From the NCBI GenBank assembly GCA_902793685.1, contig CADBEN010000020.1, positions 1 to 40,720 on the forward strand: a stretch of 40,720 nt of DNA. The letters are read 5' to 3'. The notes under the pieces were generated by a model. It was given only the letters and a program-made list of their open reading frames with translations. It searched no databases and was not told where the DNA came from. Below, piece after piece: positions 15,430 to 23,339 of the stretch; the stretch's first letter is position 1; every line of letters starts with the position of its first letter. The DNA is from an uncultured Lachnospiraceae bacterium (GTDB taxonomy: Bacteria; Bacillota; Clostridia; Lachnospirales; Lachnospiraceae). Made by a program: the position numbers and the translations under genes.

Positions 15430-16701
15430 TCACGGATAGAAGGGGAACAGGATGGGAAGCAGCACCATGCAGATCACAAAGGAGATCAGGATCAGCGGGA
15501 GACCAGCCTTTACGTAGTCGGTGAAGCGGTAGCCGCCGAGACCGACGACCATGGTGTTTGCCGGCATGCCGATGGGCGTTGCATAAGCGCAGGAACATGC
15601 GATGACAGTGGCGATGATCATGGACCGCGGATCTGCGCCCAGGCTCGTTGCCAGAGAAGTAGCAATCGGGACCATCAGCGCCGTAGTGGCGGTGTTGGAC
15701 ATGAAGTTCGTCAGGGCGCAGCCGACGATGAAGATCACCAGAAGAAGGATCATCGGGTTCGGGCTGGAACCGAGGGCGCCTACGATGGTGTCGGCGATCA
15801 GTGTGCCGGCGCCGGTGGAATCCAGTGCGCTTGCCAGCGCCAGGGAGCCGCCGAACAGCAGGGCGACCTTCAGGTCGATGGACTTCAGTGCCTCATTTTC
15901 GGTGACGACTCCGGTCAGGACCAGGAAACATGCAGCGACGCAGGCGGTGACCTGAAGCTTGATCCCGATCTGACTCTCGAAAATCATAGCCAGGATGCAG
16001 ACGATCAGGACGATCAGGGACACATACTGTTTCCAGACGGGAATATCGTCAAAGCTTTTCTGCTTCTCAACTGCATCCATTGTTCTTCCGGTGCCGTCCG
16101 GGAGGAATTTGTATCCGACCAGTGCGTAGAAGAGGATGCCTGCGATCAGCATGGGGACACCTACCGGTGCATACATGAAGAAGCTGGTCGGCTCGCCCAT
16201 CTCCTGCAGAGCGTTCACGCCCATCAGGTTTCCGGGAGCGCCGATGATCGAAAGGTTTCCGCCGAGTGCTGCTGCAAAGACCAGAGGCATGAGAAGACGG
16301 CTTCTGGAGTATCCGGACTCGTCCGCGATGCCGCAGACCACCGGGATCAGGACTGCGGCGGTGCCGGTGTTGGAAAGGAATCCGGACATGACACCCACGA
16401 TGACCATGATGGCGACGATCAGCATCCGTTCGCTCTTCGCGAATTTCGTGACGATTCCGCCGATGCGGTTCGCCATGCCGGTCTCGAACAGGGCCTGACC
16501 GACAACGAACATGCCGACGCAGAGGATGACGTTGGAATTGACATAGCCTGCAAATGTTGTTTTGACGTCAAGAACGCCTGTCAGGTTCAGGCCCAGTGCG
16601 ACGATGGTCGCCGTCAGGCCGAGCGGGATCTTTTCCAGCACAAAACTGATGACTGCAAACGCGAGAAAAATCAATGTGATGGTAGTTGGTGACAAGTTCA
16701 T
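15430..16701 (-). CDS. SLC13/DASS-type anion permease, probable tartrate or dicarboxylate transporter
   Basis: 423 residues, about 11-12 transmembrane helices, ATG at 16701 behind AGGGGG. The two family repeats are visible, each ending in an SNT hairpin: MSGFLSNTGTAAVLIPV near residue 105 and LTNFMSNTATTALMVPI near residue 340. These Ser-Asn-Thr loops bind sodium and the carboxylate substrate in DASS proteins. Being first in the operon with ttdA and ttdB, it most likely imports L-tartrate, or exchanges it for succinate. A strong promoter and a LysR box lie upstream. Confidence 0.85.
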   Translation of the reverse strand: MNLSPTTITLIFLAFAVISFVLEKIPLGLTATIVALGLNLTGVLDVKTTFAGYVNSNVILCVGMFVVGQALFETGMANRIGGIVTKFAKSERMLIVAIMVIVGVMSGFLSNTGTAAVLIPVVCGIADESGYSRSRLLMPLVFAAALGGNLSIIGAPGNLMGVNALQEMGEPTSFFMYAPVGVPMLIAGILFYALVGYKFLPDGTGRTMDAVEKQKSFDDIPVWKQYVSLIVLIVCILAMIFESQIGIKLQVTACVAACFLVLTGVVTENEALKSIDLKVALLFGGSLALASALDSTGAGTLIADTIVGALGSSPNPMILLLVIFIVGCALTNFMSNTATTALMVPIATSLATSLGADPRSMIIATVIACSCAYATPIGMPANTMVVGLGGYRFTDYVKAGLPLILISFVICMVLLPILFPFYP

Positions 16702-16772
16702 TTACCCCCTTTGGTCCTGGTTATTTCCGCGGATCATCTCTTTGCACCGGCCGATGCGTTTTCTGTGAGTTC

Positions 16773-16801
16773 ATTGTATCCCTCTGCAAGACATAGTTCA
16801 A
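16773..16801 (-). promoter_or_regulatory. Promoter of the transporter-ttdA-ttdB operon
   Basis: On the minus strand TTGAAC (16801-16796), a 17-bp spacer and TACAAT (16778-16773). The start is predicted near 16766, giving a leader of about 65 nt. Confidence 0.65.
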
Positions 16802-16822
16802 ATTAATGAAAAATGTAGTACA

Positions 16823-16837
16823 ATAAAAATTTTTTAT
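16823..16837. promoter_or_regulatory. Candidate LysR box for tartrate operon
   Basis: ATAAAAA-T-TTTTTAT is a perfect 7+1+7 dyad and contains the T-N11-A spacing of LysR recognition sites (T16824, A16836). Its centre is about 64 bp upstream of the predicted operon start, the usual place for a LysR recognition site, and it lies in the divergent gap next to the lysR gene. Confidence 0.55.
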
Positions 16838-16970
16838 GACAGATGGACAATTATTCCTGGCAGCGGTATGCTGAAAACGAACGTGCACAAAGAGCGCAGA
16901 CACGGGACTCAGTATACAGATAACAGAATGTACGCACAGAATGCTGCGCAATACCTGTGAAGGAGGCTGC

Positions 16971-17846
16971 ATGACACTTGCCCAGTTAAGATATTTCTGC
17001 ACTGCCGCCCAGTACCACAGCATAACTAAGGCGGCGGAAGCTTTGTTCGTGACGCAGCCCACCATTTCCATCGCCGTGAGGGATCTTGAGAAGGAGTTTT
17101 CCCTGACTCTCTTTTCCCACGCAAACAACCATCTGGTGCTGACTGCGGAGGGAGAGGAGTTCTACCGGAAGGCCTATGCGATCCTTGCATCCTGCGATGA
17201 CCTTCAGGCGGAGTATGTCAGCCTGGAACGGCACCGGATCCAGGTCCGGATCGGAATCCCGCCGATGCTGAGCACGGTCTTTTTCCCGGAACTTCTGGAT
17301 GCTTTCCACACAAAACATCCGGACATCTGGCTGGAATTGCAGGAGTTCGGTTCGGTCCGATGCTGTGACCTGGTTCAGGACGAGATCCTGGACATCGGCC
17401 TCATCAACATGGAGATCCACAATATCGATAAATACAATTCTATGGAACTTACGCGCGATCCCCTTTATTACGTGGTTTCCCCGCAGCATCCTCTCGCGGG
17501 GGAGGCGGAGCTTTCGCTGTCCATGCTGGACGGTCAGCCGCTGATCCTCTATAATCAGGATTCGGTCCAGAACCAGATCCTTCAGGCACGTTTCAACGCG
17601 CTGAACATTTCTCCCCGAATCGTCATGCGGAGCAGTCAGCTTCAGACGATACTTAAGTTTCTTCGTCAGGGCAGCTGTGGATGCTTTTTCTACCAGCGGG
17701 TGCTGGCGCAGTTCCCGGAACTTACCGGTATTCCCCTCACGTCTCCAATCATGACAAAGGCCGGCCTGATATGGAAGCGTGGACGTTTCATCAGTGCCGG
17801 CATGCAGGCTTTTATCAGTTTTTGCAGGGATTTCTACCGGTCCTGA
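16971..17846 (+). CDS. LysR-family regulator of the tartrate operon
   Basis: 291 residues, starting at the ATG at 16971 after AGGAGG (spacing only 4). The N-terminal winged helix (residues 1-60) has LAQLRYFCTAAQYHSITKAA and TQPTISIAVRDLEKE, typical of LysR. The remaining 230 residues form the periplasmic-binding-like effector domain. It is divergent from the transporter-ttdAB operon and separated by 269 bp that contain the operon promoter and a matching dyad, so it is probably the tartrate-responsive activator. The link to tartrate is from context only. Confidence 0.85.
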   Translation: MTLAQLRYFCTAAQYHSITKAAEALFVTQPTISIAVRDLEKEFSLTLFSHANNHLVLTAEGEEFYRKAYAILASCDDLQAEYVSLERHRIQVRIGIPPMLSTVFFPELLDAFHTKHPDIWLELQEFGSVRCCDLVQDEILDIGLINMEIHNIDKYNSMELTRDPLYYVVSPQHPLAGEAELSLSMLDGQPLILYNQDSVQNQILQARFNALNISPRIVMRSSQLQTILKFLRQGSCGCFFYQRVLAQFPELTGIPLTSPIMTKAGLIWKRGRFISAGMQAFISFCRDFYRS

Positions 17847-17944
17847 AGGACTTTTACCTGCTCAGAAGGAATCCGTCCCGGCATCTTTCAGAGCTTTTTT
17901 CCTGTGATTTGATATACTGTCATAGGACTGACTGAATTGAATGC

Positions 17945-17974
17945 TCCCGCAGCTTTAGAAGCGGGACTTGAATT
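17945..17974 (+). repeat. Short GC hairpin with shared AAGCGGGACTTGAATT
   Basis: TCCCGC (17945-17950) pairs with GCGGGA (17961-17966) around AGCTTTAGAA. The right half is identical over 16 bp to 13048-13063. It sits directly before the EamA start codon, flanked by TTGAAT on both sides (17936-17941 and 17969-17974 approximately). Confidence 0.5.
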
Positions 17975-18946
17975 ATGAAGGGAAAAGGGATGGAATCTGA
18001 CAGACTGCAGAAAAATGAAAGGGTGATCTGGGCCTGGTACCCGGTGACGGTCCTCACGGCGGTGTTTTGCTGTGTGCTGTGGGGAAGCGCCGTACCTACG
18101 ATCAAGATCGCCTATGAACTGTTTCAGATCGGGCCGGAGGATACCGCATCGAGGATCCTCCTGGCGGGCACCAGATTCATGATCGCGGGCGTGATGACCA
18201 TCGCGGCCGGTTCCCTACTCGCCGGAAAGCTCCTGGTGCCGAAGAAAGAAAGCCGGAGGAAGGTCGCAGTCCTTTCCCTGGTGCAGACGGTGCTGCAGTA
18301 CTATTTCTTTTTTATGGCGCTGGCAAACACGTCAGGTGTGCGGGGGTCGATCATCGTCGCTGCGGGCAATTTCTTCACGATCCTGTTTGCGGCTTACATT
18401 TTCCGCTTCGAAAAGATGACCCTGCGGAAGATGCTGGGCTGCCTTGTGGGGTTCGCGGGGATCCTGACGATCCTCGGAGGAGGAAAAGCCCTGGCGGAAG
18501 GGGGACAGATGACCCTTGCCGGCGAGGGCGCCATGCTGGCATCGGACTTCTTCTATGCGGCATCGGGCTGTCTCATCAAAGTTTTCTCGCGGGATGAGAA
18601 CCCGGTGACGCTGAGCGGATATCAGTTTTTCACCGGCGGAATGATCCTTGCCGTGATCGGCCTGTTCATGGGAGGAAGACTGGATTTCAGAGGCATGAAC
18701 TGCGTGCTGAACCTTCTCTATCTCGGGTTTATTTCAGCCGGCGCATATACAATGTGGGGCGTGCTGCTGAAGTATAACACGGTAAGCCGGGTGTCGATCC
18801 TGGGATTCGTAAACCCTGTGATGGGCGTTCTTTTGTCGGCACTGTTCCTCGGGGAGGGCAGGGAAGCGTTTTCCCTGACGGCCATCCTGGCTCTGCTTCT
18901 TGTCAGCGCAGGGATCGTGATCGTCAACACCGCGGAGAAAAAATGA
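17975..18946 (+). CDS. EamA/DMT-family transporter
   Basis: 323 residues with about ten transmembrane helices in two five-helix EamA repeats (first about 25-160, second about 175-318). CVLWGSAVPTIKIAYE and GFINPVMG-like segments (GFVNPVMGVLLSALFLGE) are typical of the drug/metabolite transporter superfamily. The second repeat contains the family's terminal glutamate. Such proteins mostly export amino acids or other metabolites; the substrate is unknown. The start is uncertain: ATG 17975 has only GGGA nearby, whereas ATG 17990 follows AAGGGAAAAGGG. The mobile-looking hairpin just upstream may have altered the native leader. Confidence 0.8.
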   Translation: MKGKGMESDRLQKNERVIWAWYPVTVLTAVFCCVLWGSAVPTIKIAYELFQIGPEDTASRILLAGTRFMIAGVMTIAAGSLLAGKLLVPKKESRRKVAVLSLVQTVLQYYFFFMALANTSGVRGSIIVAAGNFFTILFAAYIFRFEKMTLRKMLGCLVGFAGILTILGGGKALAEGGQMTLAGEGAMLASDFFYAASGCLIKVFSRDENPVTLSGYQFFTGGMILAVIGLFMGGRLDFRGMNCVLNLLYLGFISAGAYTMWGVLLKYNTVSRVSILGFVNPVMGVLLSALFLGEGREAFSLTAILALLLVSAGIVIVNTAEKK

Positions 18947-18953
18947 CAGGAAC

Positions 18954-18989
18954 GGAAAAGCTGACAAGACCGGAAAAGCTGACAAGACC
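18954..18989 (+). repeat. 18-bp perfect tandem direct repeat
   Basis: GGAAAAGCTGACAAGACC is present twice without spacer (18954-18971, 18972-18989), followed by purine-rich partial copies (GGGAAAAGG, GACCGGGAAAG) up to about 19019. It lies between the EamA stop and the YitT start; no hairpin or ORF is evident. Confidence 0.8.
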
Positions 18990-19047
18990 GGGAAAAGGCC
19001 GGAGAAAGACCGGGAAAGAAAACAGATAAGAAAAGGACCTGTAAACT

Positions 19048-19935
19048 ATGACAACACAGAAAAAACTGGATCTCCGGGAATTTGCGATACTCTCATTGGC
19101 GACGCTGATCATCGCCGCCGCAGTGTTCTTTTTCCTGGTCCCGAGCCGGACTTCCGTGAGCAGCATCTCCGGTCTGGCGATTGTCCTGACCAACTTCATT
19201 CCTCTGCCCGTATCGGCCATCACCATGGTCCTGAACGTGGTCCTGCTGATCATCGGCTTCCTGACCTGCGGCAATGATTTCGGCATCAAGACCGTTATAA
19301 CGAGCATCCTTCTGCCCCTGTATCTCGCGGTCTTTGAGAAGCTGTTTCCCGGGTATGAATCCATGACCGGCAGCGACTGGCTGGACGTGGTCTGCTACAT
19401 TTTTACCGTCAGCATCGGCCTCGCCATCCTGTTCAACAGGAATGCATCCTCCGGCGGCCTGGACATCGTCGCGAAGATCATGAACCGGTATCTCCACATG
19501 GATCTGGGGCACGCGATGAGCATGTCGGGTATGGTCGTTGCCCTCTCATCCGCCCTGGTCTATGAAAAGCGGGCCGTGGTCCTCTCCATTCTCGGGACTT
19601 ATCTTAACGGACTGGTGCTGGACCATTTCATTTTCGGACAGGACATGAAGCGCAGGGTCTGCATCGTCTCTCTGAAAAAGGAGAAGGAGATCCTGGATTT
19701 CATTCTTTACACACTTCACAGCGGAGCCACGCTGTATGATTCCATCGGCGCATATACCGGGGACCGGCACACGGAGATCATCACCATCGTGGACAAGCAT
19801 GAATATCAGAAGCTGATGGATTACATCATCAGCACGGACCCGGATGCCTTTGTCACCGTCTACAATGTCAGTAATATGCGGTACCGTCTGAAGCCGAAGA
19901 GCAGTGCGGAAGCCGGCGCGCGGCACGGGGCGTGA
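19048..19935 (+). CDS. YitT family membrane protein with C-terminal DUF2179 domain
   Basis: 295 residues. The first 200 contain about five or six transmembrane helices, with the family-like NRNASSGGLDIVAKI segment near residue 130. The last 85 residues form the soluble DUF2179 domain (KRRVCIVSLKKEKEI to VYNVSNMRYR), thought to be a small regulatory ferredoxin-like fold. The biochemical function of YitT proteins is not settled. The ATG at 19048 has AAAAGGA about 10 nt upstream. It lies 101 bp after the EamA gene, and the decayed VOC gene begins 19 bp after it, so they probably formed one transcript. Confidence 0.85.
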   Translation: MTTQKKLDLREFAILSLATLIIAAAVFFFLVPSRTSVSSISGLAIVLTNFIPLPVSAITMVLNVVLLIIGFLTCGNDFGIKTVITSILLPLYLAVFEKLFPGYESMTGSDWLDVVCYIFTVSIGLAILFNRNASSGGLDIVAKIMNRYLHMDLGHAMSMSGMVVALSSALVYEKRAVVLSILGTYLNGLVLDHFIFGQDMKRRVCIVSLKKEKEILDFILYTLHSGATLYDSIGAYTGDRHTEIITIVDKHEYQKLMDYIISTDPDAFVTVYNVSNMRYRLKPKSSAEAGARHGA

Positions 19936-19954
19936 AAGAGAAAAGGAGAAACCA

Positions 19955-20169
19955 ATGAAGATCGACCGCATTGACCATCTGGTGATCACGACAGCAGATC
20001 CGGAAAAGATGACACCGCGGTCCATTACGACCTGGGTGTCTGCCTTGTTTCGGGAATCGATCCCGAGAGGGGAAAGAGCGAACTGGAGATCGCGGCATCG
20101 ATGAAAGACGATCCTGATCTTTCTGTGTCTGCGGAAAATGTTCTGGCTGCTTTAAACCAGGAGCAGTAA
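19955..20169 (+). pseudogene. Remnant of a VOC (glyoxalase) gene fused to an unknown tail
   Basis: A good ribosome site (AAAAGGAG) and an ATG lead into MKIDRIDHLVITTADPEK, the exact type of N-terminus found in VOC-superfamily metalloproteins. Right after PEK the similarity ends and the frame stops at 20104. From about 19990 another frame reads DTAVHYDLGVCLVSGIDPER and on to a stop at 20167-20169, which looks like the C-terminus of an unrelated protein. A deletion joining two genes out of frame explains this best. Confidence 0.6.
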
Positions 20170-20225
20170 CATGGCGCCTGACGCTCCTGAAAAGCTGCGA
20201 CGGGAAGATCTGAAAACAGACATTT

Positions 20226-20268
20226 GAGGAACAGCTGCCGGTGTTTTTGCCGGCAGCTGTTCCTCTTA
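20226..20268 (+). terminator. Terminator hairpin between the pseudogene and V-ATPase operon
   Basis: GAGGAACAGCTGCCGG (20226-20241) and CCGGCAGCTGTTCCTC (20250-20265) form a perfect 16-bp stem with loop TGTTTTTG. The following TTA is short, so termination may be partial. Confidence 0.65.
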
Positions 20269-20343
20269 CTGTCCCGCGTGAACACGTATTACTAAAGCAC
20301 TCATGTTTTGACGAAAACAGTATAACTATGCATTTTTCGCCCG

Positions 20344-20372
20344 TTTATATTTATCTTTAAATATGATATTAT
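20344..20372 (+). promoter_or_regulatory. Possible promoter of the V-ATPase operon
   Basis: TTTATA (20344-20349), a 17-bp spacer and TATTAT (20367-20372), in a markedly AT-rich stretch (20300-20390) unlike the GC-rich surroundings. TATACT at 20383 is an alternative -10 box. Confidence 0.4.
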
Positions 20373-20386
20373 ATTAAATGTTTATA

Positions 20387-20439
20387 CTCTGAAGTAGTGC
20401 ACTGTCATGGCCGGCCCGTGCCGATGCATTTCTTCAGAG
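20387..20439 (+). promoter_or_regulatory. Structured leader of the V-ATPase operon
   Basis: CTCTGAAG (20387-20394) is exactly complementary to CTTCAGAG (20432-20439), and CATGGC can pair with GCC-G-ATG inside. The structure would lie about 33 nt before the ribosome site AGGAGG. No T-run follows. Apart from this, the promoter and the terminator, I see nothing in the 313-bp gap before atpE. Confidence 0.4.
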
Positions 20440-20482
20440 AAAAGATCAAAAAGGGCTCTAATAGCTGGAATAGGAGGTGCCT

Positions 20483-21046
20483 ATGGAATTACAGATTCAA
20501 AACCTTGTATCCTCGATCCGTAAAGAGGGGATAGAGGCGGCGAATAAGGAAGCCGAGTCCATTATTGCGGAGGCTAAGAAGAAAGCGGAAGCGATCGTGG
20601 CCGGTGCAAAGACGGAGGCGCAGCAGTACAAAGACAGCGCGGAGAAGGATATCGCGATCCTCCGTGAGAGTGCTGCAGTAAGTGCCGAGCAGGCAAAGAG
20701 GGATGCCGTCCTGGCATTCAAGGCAGAAGTACAGGGCGAATTCGAGAAGCTTCTCGCTGCGGACATCGGCAAGGAGTTTTCCGGAGAGAGTCTTGGAAAG
20801 CTGATCCGGGCTGCAGTGACAGGGGAGGATATTTCCGCATATGCCGCTGAAGTCTCAGATGTAAGCGATGCCCTGAAGCAGGAGCTTGCAAAGGAGATCA
20901 AGGACGGCCTTGAGATCCGTCCCACAAAGAGCGTTCAGAAGGGGTTCCGTCTCGCAGCCAAGGATGGTTCCGGATATTTCGACTGCTCTGACGACGCGAT
21001 CATGGAAATGCTCATGCCGTACTTCAGAAATCTGGACTTCCAGTAA
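20483..21046 (+). CDS. atpE: V-type ATPase subunit E (peripheral stalk)
   Basis: 187 residues, ATG at 20483 after AGGAGG. The N-terminal half is a long charged coiled coil with repeated Ala, Glu and Lys (EAANKEAESIIAEAKKKAEA and onward), and the C-terminal half is a globular domain, as in E/NtpE stator subunits. It would connect the catalytic A3B3 head to the membrane subunit I. In typical operons a short G/H partner accompanies E; none is visible here. Confidence 0.8.
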   Translation: MELQIQNLVSSIRKEGIEAANKEAESIIAEAKKKAEAIVAGAKTEAQQYKDSAEKDIAILRESAAVSAEQAKRDAVLAFKAEVQGEFEKLLAADIGKEFSGESLGKLIRAAVTGEDISAYAAEVSDVSDALKQELAKEIKDGLEIRPTKSVQKGFRLAAKDGSGYFDCSDDAIMEMLMPYFRNLDFQ

Positions 21047-21058
21047 AGGAGGCACCAA

Positions 21059-21580
21059 GTGGCTTCTTATTATTATCTGATAGCAAGCCTGCCTGAACTG
21101 GGTACAACTGGAGATATGCCGATCACGTACGATGAATTCCTGTCCTGCTGCCAGTCCAATGTGAGCGAACAGGATTATGAGATCCTTAAAAACCTGACGC
21201 TCTCTTCCAAAAAAGGCCCTCTGGTAGAGGACTGGGCAAAGTTTTACCAGATGCTGACCAGGGAACTGGGTTATCAGAGAAGCCTGAATCTCGGAAGAAG
21301 CTATTCATCTTCGTATGACAAGGACGCATTTATCTCTCAGGCTGTTGCATCGGCACTCTCAGCAAAGAATCCGCTGGAAGCAGAGCGGGGACTTCTGGAG
21401 TACGAGTTTCAGGCTCTTGACTCAATGGTAGGACTGCATATGTTCGACGACTATGTACTGTTCGGCTATGCGATCAAGTTGAAGCTGCTGGAGCGTCTCT
21501 CATGCTTCGAAAAGGAGAAGGGCAAGGCTGAGTTTCAGTCACTCTTTGACGGGATACAACAGCAAGTATACAGTTTGTAA
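21059..21580 (+). CDS. DUF2764 protein, V-ATPase-associated (C/d-like role?)
   Basis: 173 residues from a GTG start with AAAGGAGG upstream. It begins YYYLIASLPEL, a hallmark of the DUF2764 family, which is found in V-ATPase operons of Bacteroidetes and spirochaetes between subunits E and A. These operons lack a normal subunit C, so DUF2764 is thought to take its place as the link between rotor and central stalk; that is an inference. The protein is helical with no membrane segment. The gene is 12 bp after atpE and 12 bp before atpA. Confidence 0.75.
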   Translation: MASYYYLIASLPELGTTGDMPITYDEFLSCCQSNVSEQDYEILKNLTLSSKKGPLVEDWAKFYQMLTRELGYQRSLNLGRSYSSSYDKDAFISQAVASALSAKNPLEAERGLLEYEFQALDSMVGLHMFDDYVLFGYAIKLKLLERLSCFEKEKGKAEFQSLFDGIQQQVYSL

Positions 21581-21592
21581 CAGGAGTATAGT

Positions 21593-23323
21593 ATGAAAAC
21601 AGAAACAGGATTTGTAGCCGGAGTCAACGGCAACCTGATCAATGTTGATTTCAAAGGCTCCGTCCGCAAGAATGAGGTGGGTTACATTCTTGTTGAGGGC
21701 AAGCGCCTGAAGGGCGAGGTCATCCGGATCAACAACGGCATCGTCAGCATGCAGATCTACGAGATGACGAACGGCATCAAGGTGGGAGATCCGGTGGAAT
21801 TCACCGGCGAACTCATGAGCGTGGATCTGGGACCCGGACTGCTGACGCAGGTGTATGACGGTCTGCAGAATCCGCTGCCCAAGCTGGCGGAGGAATGCGG
21901 TTTCTTCCTGGAAAGAGGCGTCTATCTGGACGCGATCCCGGACCGTGAATGGGAATTCACACCGGTTGTCAAGGAGGGAGATTCCGTGAAGGCGGGAAGC
22001 ACCATCGGCACCGTTCCGGAAGGATTGTTCACCCACCATATCATGGTTCCTTTCACCCTGAAGGGAACAGACTGGACCGTAAAGTCCATCAAAGCGAAGG
22101 GTTCCTACAATGTCCGGGAGACCATCTGCGTGATCGCGGACAGCAAGGGCGAGGAGAAAGAGCTCTCCATGGTGTTCAGCCAGCCCATCAAGCAGCCGGT
22201 GAAGTGCTACGCTGAAAGGCTTCGCCCGAATGAGCCGCTGGTCACGAAGATCCGCTGTATCGATTCCTTCCTGCCCGTGGCCAAGGGCGGCACCTTCTGC
22301 ACCCCCGGACCCTTCGGCGCAGGCAAGACCGTGCTTCAGCACATGCAGGCAAAGAACTCTGACGTGGATATCGTTATCGTCGCGGCGTGCGGAGAGCGCG
22401 CGGGCGAGGTCGTCGAAGTCCTGAAGGAGTTCCCGGAACTGATCGACCCCAAGACAGGCCGCTCCCTGATGGAGCGTACCATCATCATCTGCAACACGTC
22501 CTCCATGCCGGTCGCTGCCCGTGAGGCATCCTGCTACACGGCTGTCACCCTGGCAGAGTACTACAGGCAGATGGGACTGGATGTCCTGCTGCTGGCCGAT
22601 TCCACCAGCCGCTGGGCGCAGGCCATGCGTGAGATGTCCGGACGTCTGGAAGAGATCCCGGGCGAGGAAGCATTCCCCGCATACCTTGAGTCTACTATCG
22701 CGGCATTCTATGAGAGAGCCGGAAAGGTCCGTCTGGAAGACGGCACCATCGCTTCCATCACCATCGGCGGAACCGTTTCCCCGGCAGGCGGCAACTTTGA
22801 GGAGCCTGTGACCCAGGCGACACTGAAGGTGGTCGGCGCGTTCCACGGCCTTGCCCGTGAGCGTTCGGATGCCCGTAAGTATCCCGCGATCCACCCGGTG
22901 GACTCCTGGTCCAAGTACAAGGGCGTCGTCGATATGGACCGCGTGAACACAGCCCGCGGCATGCTGATCCGCGGCACCGAGGTCAACCAGATGATGAAGG
23001 TCGTCGGCGAGGAAGGTACTTCCAGTGAAGACTTTATCATCTATCAGAAGGGAGAGCTTCTCGATGCGGTCTATCTGCAGCAGAACTCCTTTGACCCGAT
23101 TGATGCTGCCGATATCCCTGAAAGACAGTGCCGGGAGTTTGACAGACTCTATGACGCGATGATGAAGACCTACGATATCACAGACAAGACAGAGATCAGA
23201 GCCTTCTTCAACCAGCTCAGACAGGAATTCCTTGACTGGCACGGCTTCGAGTTCAACACGCCTGAGTTCGATCAGCAGGAAAAGAAGATCACTGACTTTT
23301 ATATGTCAAGGGCTATTGACTAG
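21593..23323 (+). CDS. atpA: V-type ATPase catalytic subunit A
   Basis: 576 residues, ATG at 21593. The P-loop GPFGAGKT is at 239-246, the catalytic glutamate region is ACGERAGEVVEV near 267, and LLLADSTSRWAQAMREMS gives the Walker B and conserved Ser-Thr-Ser-Arg region. The non-homologous insert typical of V-type A subunits (about residues 115-200) is present. It hydrolyses or makes ATP in alternation with subunit B in the cytoplasmic A3B3 head. Size is normal. Confidence 0.95.
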   Translation: MKTETGFVAGVNGNLINVDFKGSVRKNEVGYILVEGKRLKGEVIRINNGIVSMQIYEMTNGIKVGDPVEFTGELMSVDLGPGLLTQVYDGLQNPLPKLAEECGFFLERGVYLDAIPDREWEFTPVVKEGDSVKAGSTIGTVPEGLFTHHIMVPFTLKGTDWTVKSIKAKGSYNVRETICVIADSKGEEKELSMVFSQPIKQPVKCYAERLRPNEPLVTKIRCIDSFLPVAKGGTFCTPGPFGAGKTVLQHMQAKNSDVDIVIVAACGERAGEVVEVLKEFPELIDPKTGRSLMERTIIICNTSSMPVAAREASCYTAVTLAEYYRQMGLDVLLLADSTSRWAQAMREMSGRLEEIPGEEAFPAYLESTIAAFYERAGKVRLEDGTIASITIGGTVSPAGGNFEEPVTQATLKVVGAFHGLARERSDARKYPAIHPVDSWSKYKGVVDMDRVNTARGMLIRGTEVNQMMKVVGEEGTSSEDFIIYQKGELLDAVYLQQNSFDPIDAADIPERQCREFDRLYDAMMKTYDITDKTEIRAFFNQLRQEFLDWHGFEFNTPEFDQQEKKITDFYMSRAID

Positions 23324-23339
23324 GAGGTCTGCGTAAACT

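Noticed and set aside
15376-16692. Plus-strand open frame (438 codons) opposite the SLC13 permease
   Set aside because: Its product is rich in Asp, His, Cys and Gln with no family pattern, as expected from the antisense of a hydrophobic protein; the permease on the other strand has clear motifs.
18954-18989. Start of a CRISPR array
   Set aside because: The two 18-bp copies are directly adjacent without spacers and there are no cas genes.
21539-23242. Minus-strand open frame (567 codons) opposite atpA
   Set aside because: AtpA is unmistakable on the plus strand; the antisense frame has no recognisable features.
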